Below, one piece after another: positions 28,207-37,314 of a DNA stretch of 64,000 nt. This DNA comes from Sphaerospermopsis torques-reginae ITEP-024 (lineage in GTDB: Bacteria > Cyanobacteriota > Cyanobacteriia > Cyanobacteriales > Nostocaceae), in the NCBI RefSeq assembly GCF_019598945.1, contig NZ_CP080598.1:1736001-1800000 (forward strand), written 5' to 3'. The notes below the pieces were generated by a model. It was not told the origin of the DNA, did not search any database, and saw only the letters and a list, made by a program, of their open reading frames with translations. The position numbers and the translations under genes are program-made. Every line of letters starts with the position of its first letter. Positions within the stretch are counted from its first letter, which is position 1.

Positions 28207-28422
28207 ATGGGTGAAGCAAAACGTCGTAAAAGCACACTGGGGGAACAATACGGCCAGGAAACTCGCATCTTACCCTGGGTTCCCATCACCAAATCTCAAG
28301 CGGAATTGTTTGTGAAAATCACTACTCGCGGAGCTTGGATTGGTATTGGTGCTATGGTAGTAGTATGGGTAACAATCCGTTTTATCGGTCCTGCTTTTGG
28401 TTGGTGGCAAGTAGTGGCTTAA
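28207..28422 (+). CDS. DUF2839 small membrane protein
   Basis: 71 residues: basic start MGEAKRRKSTLGEQYGQ, a central PWVPITKSQAELFVKITTRG and one membrane segment (AWIGIGAMVVVWVTIRFIG). This is the DUF2839 pattern, conserved in cyanobacteria, function unknown. ATG 28207 is preferred over the upstream in-frame TTG. Confidence 0.8.
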   Translation: MGEAKRRKSTLGEQYGQETRILPWVPITKSQAELFVKITTRGAWIGIGAMVVVWVTIRFIGPAFGWWQVVA

Positions 28423-29195
28423 AGCAGGTAATTGGTAATTGGTAATTGGTAATTGGTAATTGGTAATTAGTAAAGATAAAATTGATTACCCAGTCACCAG
28501 TCACCAGTCCCCAGTCACCAGTCACCAGTCCCCAGTCACCAGTCACCAGTCACTTCTAAAACTATTGCCTAAATGGCTACTACCTGATCCTTAATTCAGT
28601 TATCTTCAGAGGAATGTGTAGATTTGGGGTTTTCTGTGTTAAAAAGTAAGTATAATATTTAGCAATATTTACTTAAATTCTGGCATCAATCCTCAGTCGG
28701 AAATGCCCAAATTTCCTATTTCTCTGGCAAAGTCTACTTTTTCTTGCATGGCTATCTGTAGCACATCAAGAATAAATTCACCAAAATAGAGATGGCAAGA
28801 AAAAGGCGAAAACTTACGCTAGAGTTAATAAATACTGCTAATTCGGTTAAACACTACTTATAAAAGTGTAATATGCAACTGTTACCGGGTTGACTAGCAG
28901 GAGATTTAAGTTAGGCTAAAAGCTGATTGCTCACTAAACTTAGGAGACTAGTGCTAAACATATAAAGACAATGTTAACTTTGCTAGTTTTATCTGAGATT
29001 TATATATTGCAAACTGAATTGTTTGATACGACATACAGAATAGTTATCCACTACCCTAAGCAGAGTTAGTAGCAGGTAACTAATTACAGACTTAACTATC
29101 TATTAGGAATTGTATAGTTTACAATACCAAAGGATGGGAAAATCTAAAGAAAATATAAAAGATACTCAAATGACTGTGGTGTCTGGAGGAAAAAA
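28423..29195. other. 772-bp gap: heptamer arrays, then unassigned leader-like DNA
   Basis: 28425-28470 is a TAATTGG array and 28483-28552 a CCAGTCA/CCAGTCC array. The remaining ~630 bp before the next gene has no reading frame of note and no repeat. It holds a TATAAT hexamer at 28651 without a convincing -35. A long 5' leader or an unannotated small RNA is possible. Confidence 0.5.
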
Positions 29196-29537
29196 GTGTT
29201 TCTGAGACTGGCACATCAACATAAGGAATTTGTCCAAGACTTGGTAATGAACTTGCAAGCCTTGGCAATAGTGTTAGAGCGTAATGGCTATCCAGCTTCT
29301 TGCTACACCTGTGGCGACCAAATGAACAGTGCTTCGTTCATGGTAAGCTTAGGAGATAATCATCTTATTCGCTTTTTAGTATCAGATTACGGAATTACTT
29401 GGACTGAAATGCGGGATGACCGCGAATTGATGAAGTTAGAAGGAGCAGAAGCAATTAGCCAATTGCAGGAACTAGCTAATCTTGTCAAGCAATCTATACA
29501 AACTTCTACAAGTCATAAAACTCTTGTTAATAAGTGA
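29196..29537 (+). CDS. Conserved-looking hypothetical protein
   Basis: 113 residues from a GTG with a strong GGAGG six to seven bases upstream, which fixes this start. The protein has a helical N-terminus (FVQDLVMNLQALAIVLERNG), a CXXC-like YPASCYTCGDQMNS pair of cysteines, a beta-rich middle (FMVSLGDNHLIRFLVSDYGI) and a helical C-terminus. No family recognised. The Cys pair could bind metal or form a disulfide. Confidence 0.65.
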   Translation: MFLRLAHQHKEFVQDLVMNLQALAIVLERNGYPASCYTCGDQMNSASFMVSLGDNHLIRFLVSDYGITWTEMRDDRELMKLEGAEAISQLQELANLVKQSIQTSTSHKTLVNK

Positions 29538-29842
29538 TAAATTGCCTAATAAGATAGAAAAGTGTTCAGCAGTAAAAATGCCTTGGTGTAAAACTGGTGC
29601 AAAACTGTTTTACGATCTTGTATATGATCTTGTTTGTACCTCATTTACCTGCAATATGCTGTGGTAAAGAGGAAATTGTTTTTTGGTAATTGGTAATTGG
29701 TGATAGCGGCTTTGTTTGTTCAACGCCTACCACCTTTTCACCATTACCGACAATAAACCTTGTTTTTGCGGTTTTGTCAAGAGTTTTGCAGGGTCTGTTA
29801 AAATCTGATGGGTAAGAAAACCAATTATTCAGAAGATTGAAG
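29538..29842. other. Gap with no gene seen
   Basis: About 305 bp. A short TAATTGG pair near 29686 is the only repeat. Imperfect direct repeats of GATCTTGTATATGATCTTG type occur near 29612. A 61-codon plus-strand reading frame overlapping the previous gene is not supported. Confidence 0.5.
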
Positions 29843-30340
29843 ATGACTAAAGAAACACCAAGTCAACCAAAATTACCACCCACGAGTGCGATCGACAAGT
29901 TAACAAAAACTGAATTTGATACTTGGTTTGAATATCCGATCAGAGTGCAGCCTCATCATACAGATTATGCTGGCATTACTTGGCATGGTACATATTTAAC
30001 TTGGATGGAAGAAGCGCGGGTAGAATGTTTGCGCTCTATAGGTATTGATTTTGCTGATTTGGTAGCTTTAGGTTGCGACTTACCAGTGGTAGAATTATCA
30101 GTACGCTATCATCGCTCACTGCAATTAGGAATGATGGCACTTGTAAAAACCCGGATGTTGGAAGTAACCGGTGTGCGGATGAACTGGGATTATAAAATTG
30201 TTTCCACTGATGAGCAAGAATTATATGTTTCTGCTCAGGTGACGCTAGTGGCATTAGACAGAGAAAGAGGTAAAATAATGCGTCAGTTACCTCCTGCAAT
30301 GAAGGATGCACTGGCGAAAATTACTGCTTCATACAAGTAA
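29843..30340 (+). CDS. Acyl-CoA thioesterase, 4HBT hotdog family
   Basis: 165 residues from ATG 29843. YbgC/FadM-type hotdog thioesterase: YPIRVQPHHTDYAGITWHGT carries the conserved Asp after the first strand, followed by the helix YLTWMEEARVECLRSIGIDF. Hydrolyses acyl-CoA thioesters; the substrate (fatty acyl, DHNA-CoA or other) cannot be read from sequence. Cytoplasmic. No operon partner. Confidence 0.85.
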   Translation: MTKETPSQPKLPPTSAIDKLTKTEFDTWFEYPIRVQPHHTDYAGITWHGTYLTWMEEARVECLRSIGIDFADLVALGCDLPVVELSVRYHRSLQLGMMALVKTRMLEVTGVRMNWDYKIVSTDEQELYVSAQVTLVALDRERGKIMRQLPPAMKDALAKITASYK

Positions 30341-30448
30341 TACAATTTTGGATTTTAGATTTTGGATTTTAGATTTTGGATGGGGAATCTTTTCAAATGT
30401 TAGTTAACAGTATCAGCAATTAAAAATTTATTTTCCGCAAAGTTAAGT

Positions 30449-30646
30449 TTAATTACGCACAGGTATTTGGGAGATGTTTTGAGTAATTTCAGAGATTTTC
30501 TGTAAAATATCTTGAGGTGTAATCCCAAAACCAAAGTATAATAAAACCACTATCGCTGCAAAAGTAACAGCAGTTTTGATGGTGGTTTTGACTAATTTCC
30601 ACAGGATGATAAATATTATCCAAGCGACTATTAAGGTAATGATCAT
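30449..30646 (-). CDS. Small membrane protein
   Basis: 65 residues with two hydrophobic segments (MIITLIVAWIIFIILWKLV and AVTFAAIVVLLYFGFGI) and a polar tail (ITPQDILQKISEITQNISQI). The pattern is typical of a conserved small cyanobacterial membrane protein, but I do not know a function. Confidence 0.6.
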   Translation of the reverse strand: MIITLIVAWIIFIILWKLVKTTIKTAVTFAAIVVLLYFGFGITPQDILQKISEITQNISQIPVRN

Positions 30647-30754
30647 AATGTTAGGGATTTAAAAGCCATTGTGGTTAAATAAGGTATATATTATATCTGA
30701 AAATGACCAGATAATTTATTTTGTGAATATTTTTTAATAATCGGACAATGAAAA

Positions 30755-31019
30755 TTATTTAACATCAACATAAATTTCTTTTCCGTATGGCTTAAATTCA
30801 TCGTCGAGGTTGTATAAAATATTGCGAATTTGTTGACGGATTTCTCTAGCAGGTTCTAGACAGTCTCGTTGATAATCTTGTAAAGTTAATTGCAGATGGG
30901 GATAAAGGATTTTTAACAAACCTGATGCAGTTTTAAGAATAGCTGTTTCATCTCTAGTTGTAACAGTTTTATGATTAAAATCAGTGGCAGATACATTAAA
31001 ATGACCATTATTTAGGAGT
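30755..31019 (-). pseudogene. 3' fragment of a larger gene, type uncertain (possibly BrxL/Lon-like)
   Basis: An open frame of about 88 codons without an internal Met ends at TAA 30757-30755. It reads NNGHFNVSATDFNHKTVTTR, DETAILKTASGLLKILYPHL and ends FKPYGKEIYVDVK. Composition and helix pattern look like a real C-terminal domain. It is cut at its upstream side where the restriction-modification gene begins in the other direction. My guess of a BREX Lon-like protease C-terminus is weak; the company of a restriction gene suggests a defence origin. Confidence 0.5.
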
Positions 31020-31026
31020 GGGAATC

Positions 31027-32713
31027 ATGACAGATACACAAAAACCCAATAAACCCTTATTTTCTCAACATTATTTAAGATTTCGGATTCAAGAATTACC
31101 AGAATGGCAATTAGATATTACCTCAGAATTTGAGCAATTAAATAAACTCTATGTTGCCAAAAAAGCAATTTTACCCACATTAAATGAATCCCAAACAGAA
31201 GAAGAATTTATTAAACCTGTATTAGAAATATTAGGTTTTAAATATATTACTCAAGTTGTCACTCGTGGAAAAGGTAGATCCCAACGTCCTGATTATGCCT
31301 TATTTAATAACACAGAAACAAGAGATATGGCCTACACATTACAAACTAATGAAACCGCATTTTATAGTCAAGTATTAGCTATAGCAGAAGCTAAATATTG
31401 GGAAAGACAATTAAGTAAAGTTTCTGCTAATGATAAGCGGGATATTTTCAAAAATGAAAACCCATCTTTTCAGATTTCCAGTTATTTAACAGGTACAAAT
31501 GTTGACTGGGGAATTTTAACCAACGGGAGAGAATGGCGGTTATATTATCGTTTAGCATCTTCTACCGCAACAGAATTTTATCCCATTGATTTGGTAGAAT
31601 TATTAGAAAGTGAAGATGTAGATAAACTGGCAAAATTCAAATATTTTTGGTTATTTTTTAGACGTGCAGCTTTTGAAAAAGATAGCTATAATAAAAACTT
31701 TTTAGAACGAGTTAGAGAAGGAAGTACAACCTACGCGACTCAAGTAGGAAATGAGTTAAAAACATTAGTATTTGAACAGATATTTCCTGACTTAGCAGGT
31801 GGTTTTGTTGCAGATGCAGCACGACGGGGAAAAACTATCCAGGAAAAACAAGTTTATGCGGCAACTTTATCATTTTTATATAAATTGTTATTTCTATTAT
31901 ATGCCGAAGCTAGAAATTTGTTACCCATTACCACAGCTTACCGTGATTATAGTTTAATTAAAATTACCCAAGAAATAGCGGAAAGTGTTGATAAACAAAG
32001 AACATTAAGTCAAACTTCTACCAAAATTTATAAAGGTATCTTGAGTTTATTTGAAATAGTAGATAGAGGTGATGCAGCGTTAGAAGTACCTCGTTATAAT
32101 GGCGGTTTATTTCATTTTGAATTTCATCAAAACCAAGATATTAAAGATTATCCAGATAATCATTTTTTGTATGAACATCAATTATCAGATGCGGTTTTAG
32201 CTCCTGCTTTAGATAAATTAGCAAGATTTGAAAAATTACCCATTGACTACAGCTTTTTAGGTGTGCGACAATTAGGATAAATTTATGAAGGTTTATTAGA
32301 ATATCGGGTAGTTGTTGAAGATGGAAATACAGGAAAAGTTCATTTAGAAAATGATAAAGGTGAACGGAAAGCTACAGGTTCTTATTACACACCAGATTAT
32401 ATTGTTAAATACATTGTTAGTCATACCCTCAAACCAATTTTAGAGGAGAGAAAACAAAAATTTGCAGATTTAATGACGCAAATTAATCAAATACAAGAAA
32501 ATCTCAAAGATGGTAGGTTAGGTGTACAAAGTCGTAACGGTTTACAAAAAGATTTACAACGTTTAGAAAAAACTGCACAAAATACACTGTTAGATATTAA
32601 AATTTGTGATCCTGCTATGGGAAGCGGACATTTTTTAGTGGAAGCTGTGGATTTTTTAACTGATGAATTAATTAATATTTTAAATGAATATCCTGAACAT
32701 AACCCTGTTTTGG
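31027..32713 (+). pseudogene. Type IIG (Eco57I-like) restriction-modification gene, broken
   Basis: ATG 31027 follows AGGAG at good spacing. The N-terminal part has a PD-(D/E)XK-type nuclease site (RPDYALF ... AIAEAKYWER). The frame is stopped by TAA at 32278-32280 in RQLG*IYEGLLEYR, where a Ser codon change to TAA is the simplest reading, and then continues in the same frame through GERKATGSYYTPDYIVKYIV to the S-adenosylmethionine motif CDPAMGSGHFLVEA. Shortly after, at about 32713, it fuses to unrelated sequence. The catalytic NPPY motif, the rest of the methylase and the target-recognition domain are missing, so the enzyme is dead as a modification enzyme. Confidence 0.85.
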
Positions 32714-32805
32714 GCTTGAGTAATGATCAAGCTATTACCTTCTTGAATCAATTTGATAAATTCTGATAAATTGTTTTGAATCTCATCTATATTTAGGGTA
32801 ATCAT
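32714..32805 (-). pseudogene. 5' fragment of a Phd/YefM-type antitoxin gene
   Basis: From ATG 32805 on the minus strand the frame reads MITLNIDEIQNNLSEFIKLI then QEGNSLIITQA, the N-terminal pattern of Phd/YefM antitoxins. It then crosses into the end of the broken restriction gene and stops at 32680. A GGAG lies about 10 bases before the start. The matching toxin is absent. Read on the plus strand this same DNA supplies the last ~17 codons and stop of the broken restriction gene. Confidence 0.65.
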
Positions 32806-32960
32806 GGCATTTATCTCCATAGCTTCAATTGCGGCAATATTATTTTTATTAGCTCTAATTATATCATGAAAGAGTAGCGATCATGGAGAAATTCACAGTG
32901 CAGAACATTTAATTGCAGTTGCTTTATCAGAAAATAAAAAATAAAAATTAAGAAAAATTT

Positions 32961-32993
32961 AGATCCCCGACTTCTTCAAGAAGTCAGGAATCT
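32961..32993. repeat. 33-bp palindromic intergenic repeat, copy 3
   Basis: Arms AGATCCCCGACTTCTT and AAGAAGTCAGGAATCT around one central base, just past the dxr stop codon; a likely terminator for dxr. Other copies at 2375 and 21629. Confidence 0.85.
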
Positions 32994-32998
32994 GGAAC

Positions 32999-34195
32999 TT
33001 AACCCACGGAAATAAACTGAGGTTGACTTGCTAACTTTTCAGTAGCAGTAAAAACTTCTTGCCTAGCCCATTGATCTGCTGCTAAAATGTCATCTAAGGA
33101 AGGATTTTGTTTGTTATCATTTTGATGGCGATCGCACACCCATTCAATACAACGCGCAATGTCCAAATAGCCAATTTTCTCTTCTAAAAATAGTGCCACC
33201 GCTTGTTCATTTGCTGCATTTAAAACCGCAGTCATTGAACCGCCGGCTCTACCCGCAGCATAAGCTAAATTCATGCAAGGATATTTTTGATGATCCGGTT
33301 CACGGAATGTTAAATTACCGCATTTTACTAAATTCAATCTTTCCCAATTTGTGTAAATTCTTTCTGGCCAAGACATTGCATAAAGCAAAGGTAAACGCAT
33401 ATCTGGCCAACCCAGTTGAGCTAAAACCGAAGTATCTTGTAACTCAATTAAAGAGTGAATAATACTTTGGGGATGAATGACAATTTCAATGTCATCATAA
33501 TCCATCCCAAACAAATAATGAGCCTCAATGACTTCTAAACCCTTGTTCATCAAAGTTGCTGAGTCAACAGTAATTTTTTTACCCATTGACCAGTTAGGAT
33601 GTTTAAGAGCATCCGCAACTTTAACTGTGGGTAACTTTTCCACAGGCCAATCTCGAAAAGCACCACCAGAAGCAGTGAGCAATATCTTTTTTAACCCATC
33701 TTTAGGAACACCTTGCAAACATTGAAAAATTGCCGAATGTTCCGAATCTGCGGGTAATAGTTTCACTCCGTGTTTTTCCACCAAAGGTAAAACCACAGGA
33801 CCACCAGCGATGAGAGTTTCTTTATTTGCTAAAGCAATATCTTTACCCGCTTCAATCGCTGCTATAGTAGGAAGTAAACCTGCACAACCAACAATACCAG
33901 TAACAACGCTTTGGGAATCACCATAACGGGCAACCTCAATCACACCCTCTTCCCCAGCGAGTAAAATAGGTTGGGGATCAAGGTCTTGAATTGCCTCCCG
34001 CAGTTCTGGTAACTTATCAGCAGCAGAAATAGCAGCTATTTGGGGGCGAAACTGGCGAATTTGCGCCGCGAATAACTCCACATTGCGCCCAGCAGCAAGG
34101 CCAACTATGCGAAACTTGTCTGGATGCTCAGAAACGATGTCTAGAGTCTGAGTACCAATAGAACCAGTAGAACCAAGAAGGGTAATAGCTTTCAC
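32999..34195 (-). CDS. dxr: 1-deoxy-D-xylulose-5-phosphate reductoisomerase
   Basis: 398 residues, full length. NADPH-binding [16 protein letters not shown] at the N-terminus, [20 protein letters not shown], the metal and substrate motif [29 protein letters not shown] flexible-loop region and [20 protein letters not shown] are all present. Catalyses the committed step of the MEP isoprenoid pathway, DXP to MEP, using NADPH and Mn/Mg. Cytoplasmic. Stand-alone gene; no lesions. Confidence 0.97.
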   Translation of the reverse strand: MKAITLLGSTGSIGTQTLDIVSEHPDKFRIVGLAAGRNVELFAAQIRQFRPQIAAISAADKLPELREAIQDLDPQPILLAGEEGVIEVARYGDSQSVVTGIVGCAGLLPTIAAIEAGKDIALANKETLIAGGPVVLPLVEKHGVKLLPADSEHSAIFQCLQGVPKDGLKKILLTASGGAFRDWPVEKLPTVKVADALKHPNWSMGKKITVDSATLMNKGLEVIEAHYLFGMDYDDIEIVIHPQSIIHSLIELQDTSVLAQLGWPDMRLPLLYAMSWPERIYTNWERLNLVKCGNLTFREPDHQKYPCMNLAYAAGRAGGSMTAVLNAANEQAVALFLEEKIGYLDIARCIEWVCDRHQNDNKQNPSLDDILAADQWARQEVFTATEKLASQPQFISVG

Positions 34196-34387
34196 AATGA
34201 TTTAACAATTTACGATATTCTTAACTATAAATTGCTACGGACTCACTCTTAACACCCAACATGGTCTAAAATTAGGGATTTTTTAGCCCAAAGGCGCAGT
34301 TTTGGAAAACTTGTGGTTGGAAATTTAAAGTTTTCAACTGATTTGATGTTCAATTTTAGAAAAATAATTAATCAAAATTAATCAAAA

Positions 34388-35725
34388 ATGAATTTTAGAG
34401 CAATGATTAACCATAAGGCAAAAACACAGATAATTAAAATCACAAATATCACAAAAATTTTTGGTAAAGAAGATTTATATTTTCCGGTCACTATCTGGCT
34501 GGTGAGTCGAATTATGATTTGGGGGGCAATGTTATTAATTGCACCGAATTTAGCAGCAAATAATCAAGAAATCACCCATTTTGGTTGGGGTATTTTTGAT
34601 GCTTGGGATAGTGTACATTATCGTGCGATCGCTACTTCTGGTTATTCATTTGTTAATGATGGCAAACAGCACAACCTCGCTTTTTTTCCCTTGTTTCCTG
34701 TCAGTATTTGGATATTCATGAAATTAGGTTTTTCTTTTGAATTGGCAGGTATATTAATTAATAATTTAGCATTTTTTTTGACACTTTTCTGTTTATACTT
34801 TTGGCTAAAAAAACACTGTGGAATAACAACAGCAAAATGGGCTACTGCTGTGATTTCTTGGTGTCCTATGTCCATGTTTACAGGAGTTATTTACACAGAA
34901 GGATTATATTTATTTTTGAGTACAGCCGCTTTGCGTGCATTTGATGATAAACAATACGGTTGGACTGCCCTCTGGGGTGCATTAGCCACAGCTACCCGCC
35001 CCACAGGAATGGCATTAATTCCCGCATTTTTAATAGCTGCATGGCAACAAAATAAACCCAAAATTGCCTATATTGCAGGTTTAGCAACTGCCACTGGACT
35101 ATTATTATTTAGTTTATATTGTGCCATTACTTTTCATGATCCTTTAGCCTTTATTGCCGCCCAAAAAGGATGGCGACCCTCACTAGGTTTTGACTGGCAA
35201 GGTTGGTTAAATATGCTGATGAAAATTCCCTTTGGGAATAATTGGTCTTTTGGTTGGGTAGTTAATGAAAATGGGGGAATTAAAGATTTTTGGCATCCAT
35301 TATTATTTAGTATAATTTTAGTTAGTTCTGTTTTATTATGGATATTTCGTAAATCTTGCCATCCCTTAACTATTTATGCTGCTTATTTTTATGTGATTAC
35401 ATTATTAATAATTGCTGATCAAACTGTTATTAATAATCTACTCAATGTTTTGATGGTGTTGGGTAGTAGTTATCTTTTATGGAAATTTCGTCAACAACTC
35501 ACACCAGTTATGGTAATCTATGGTTTTTGTGGAGTGGGTTTACTATTAGCATCTGGGGGGACAATATCTTTAAGTCGTCTTGCTTACGGAATTGTACCTT
35601 TAAATATTGCTATCGGTGTCTGGTTATCTCGTTTTCCCCGTCAAGCTTATTTCATTCTGGGTCTATTTATGATCTTACTGGGTAAGTTAGCAATAGGTTT
35701 TTCTCAGGAAATTTGGGTTGGTTGA
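34388..35725 (+). CDS. PIG-V-like mannosyltransferase-family membrane protein (GT-C)
   Basis: 445 residues with about ten membrane segments. Matches the PIG-V/GT76-type family: first-loop FDAWDSVHYRAIATSGYSF with an acidic catalytic position, LAFFPLFPVSIWIFMKLGFS, and ATATRPTGMALIPAFLIAAW. GT-C enzymes use a polyprenyl-phosphate sugar donor and act on the extracytoplasmic face. The sugar (mannose or another) and acceptor are unknown. First gene of the glycan island. A decayed paralog fragment of this gene lies at 35928-36010. Confidence 0.8.
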   Translation: MNFRAMINHKAKTQIIKITNITKIFGKEDLYFPVTIWLVSRIMIWGAMLLIAPNLAANNQEITHFGWGIFDAWDSVHYRAIATSGYSFVNDGKQHNLAFFPLFPVSIWIFMKLGFSFELAGILINNLAFFLTLFCLYFWLKKHCGITTAKWATAVISWCPMSMFTGVIYTEGLYLFLSTAALRAFDDKQYGWTALWGALATATRPTGMALIPAFLIAAWQQNKPKIAYIAGLATATGLLLFSLYCAITFHDPLAFIAAQKGWRPSLGFDWQGWLNMLMKIPFGNNWSFGWVVNENGGIKDFWHPLLFSIILVSSVLLWIFRKSCHPLTIYAAYFYVITLLIIADQTVINNLLNVLMVLGSSYLLWKFRQQLTPVMVIYGFCGVGLLLASGGTISLSRLAYGIVPLNIAIGVWLSRFPRQAYFILGLFMILLGKLAIGFSQEIWVG

Positions 35726-35732
35726 GGAAGTT

Positions 35733-35804
35733 TCAACTATTATTTTCTATTTCACATTCTAGATATTCCTCTGGGGTGTAATATTGCTTTTCTGTTATTT
35801 GCAT
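35733..35804 (-). pseudogene. 5' fragment of a Uma2-family (DUF820) gene
   Basis: On the minus strand MQITEKQYYTPEEYLECEIE followed by NNS and a stop matches the N-terminus of Uma2-family nuclease-like proteins (YTPEEYLELE pattern). Nothing of the catalytic part remains; it abuts the end of the PIG-V-like gene. Confidence 0.55.
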
Positions 35805-35927
35805 ATTTTTGATTAGAAAGCTATGTATATTAGTTTAGCATATTAGCAATAATTATTGTTTAACGATATTGCATATTAATTTTCTAATATTTCCCGTCTG
35901 TTGCGTTAGAGATGTAACCAAAGTATG

Positions 35928-36010
35928 GTATTTCTTAATGAAGGTAAACAAAACAATCTAGCTTTTTTCCGGCTGTTTCCTGTGAGTATTTAGATTTTAA
36001 TGATAAAAAT
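35928..36010 (+). pseudogene. Fragment of a PIG-V-like gene paralog
   Basis: Reads FLNEGKQNNLAFFRLFPVSI, then a TAG, then ILMIKIL, clearly homologous to FVNDGKQHNLAFFPLFPVSI in the intact gene at 34388. DNA similarity runs for about 80 bp only. A fossil of a lost paralog or a partial duplication. Confidence 0.8.
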
Positions 36011-36083
36011 TCTTTTATTGATCATTTAAAATAATTTAAGGTAATCAATTTAATTTCCGCTTATTAATACTTTTTCAAAAAAA

Positions 36084-37314
36084 ATGATCAATTTATCTAA
36101 CAAAACCGGCAAAGAATACTTAATTTATTTTGCTCCTGTATTTTTATTAGTTTATTTGATTTTAGAAACATATCAAATAGATTTTAGAGTCTTTTACGTG
36201 GCTGGTAAATCCGTACTCTACAATCTGGATCCTTATTTAAATCACGTTTCCCAATTTCCTGAACTATATGTACCAGTTAACGCCCATGACGCACCTACAT
36301 CTGGCTTTCTTTACCCGCCTTTTGCAGCTTTACTTTTTGCACCTTTAGGTTTTTTTTTCTTATGCAGTAGCTAAAATTATTTTTAGTCTAATGATTCTTT
36401 CTATCTTAATTATTTTTAGCTTTCATTTTTTGAGAAAAAATCAATTTAAACTACCAGGAGAAGCAATTTTATTTATAATGTGTAGTTTTCCTATATTTGC
36501 TACATTTGAAAGGGGGCAAATAGATACTTTAGTGATGTATTTAACTGTTTTATCATTTGATTTATTTCAAAATAGAAAACCCCAATCATTTTTACCTGCA
36601 TCTTTCTTGTTAGCTATAAGTAGTTGTATCAAAATTTTTCCTATAGTTACGTTACTTTATTATCTATTTAACAAAAAATTTAAATACTTAATTTCTGCTA
36701 TATTATTTACAATCTTAGTATTTTTCTTACCCTTGTTATATTTTGATTTTTCAGTATATCAACATTTCTTTCAAGTCATATTACCAAATATATTTGGAGG
36801 AATCACCACATCAGAAACCATCAATACTCATGGACAAAATGTAGTTAATAATTTGGTAATTTCTGTAGGAAATACAGGGTTAGAAAATACAGGTTTGATC
36901 GCTAGTCGTAATATTTCTAATGGATATATGAATCCATTGTTAAAAAATAATACTCTTGGTGCATTTCTGATTGGATTAGCATCCATGATATCATTATTGA
37001 TACTTAATCGCAAAAATAGCAAAGAATATCAATTTTATTCGATTTTAAACACCATTAACTTATTTAATCCAAAACCTTGGATTATGGGATTAGTCTGGTA
37101 TTTTCCCACATTTTTTAGTTTATATCCTCAAGTCAATAAATGGGGTAAGTTGGTAATGTTGACACCTATATTTATGCCACCATTTACTAATACCAATGCC
37201 ATGTTAGCATTTGTTATTACTTTGTTATTGTCTGTATGTTTAAATAATCAGAAGTTTGGCAGACATCTATTAAAACGAGAATACATAAACCAAGACAATG
37301 AAACTACAATATAA
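36084..37314 (+). pseudogene. GT87-type (DUF2029) membrane glycosyltransferase, frameshifted at T9
   Basis: The first frame (36084-36374) encodes a start membrane segment and the GT87-like FRVFYVAGKSVLYNLDPYLN and GFLYPPFAALLFAPLGFF. It then runs through GG-T9-CT (T at 36350-36358) and stops. Removing one T gives GFFSYAVAKIIFSLMILSIL and joins directly to the second frame, which continues to 37314 with more membrane segments (FERGQIDTLVMYLTVLSFDL). Combined length would be about 410 residues, normal for the family. Either a mutated gene, a sequencing error in the homopolymer, or a slippage-controlled gene. Confidence 0.8.
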
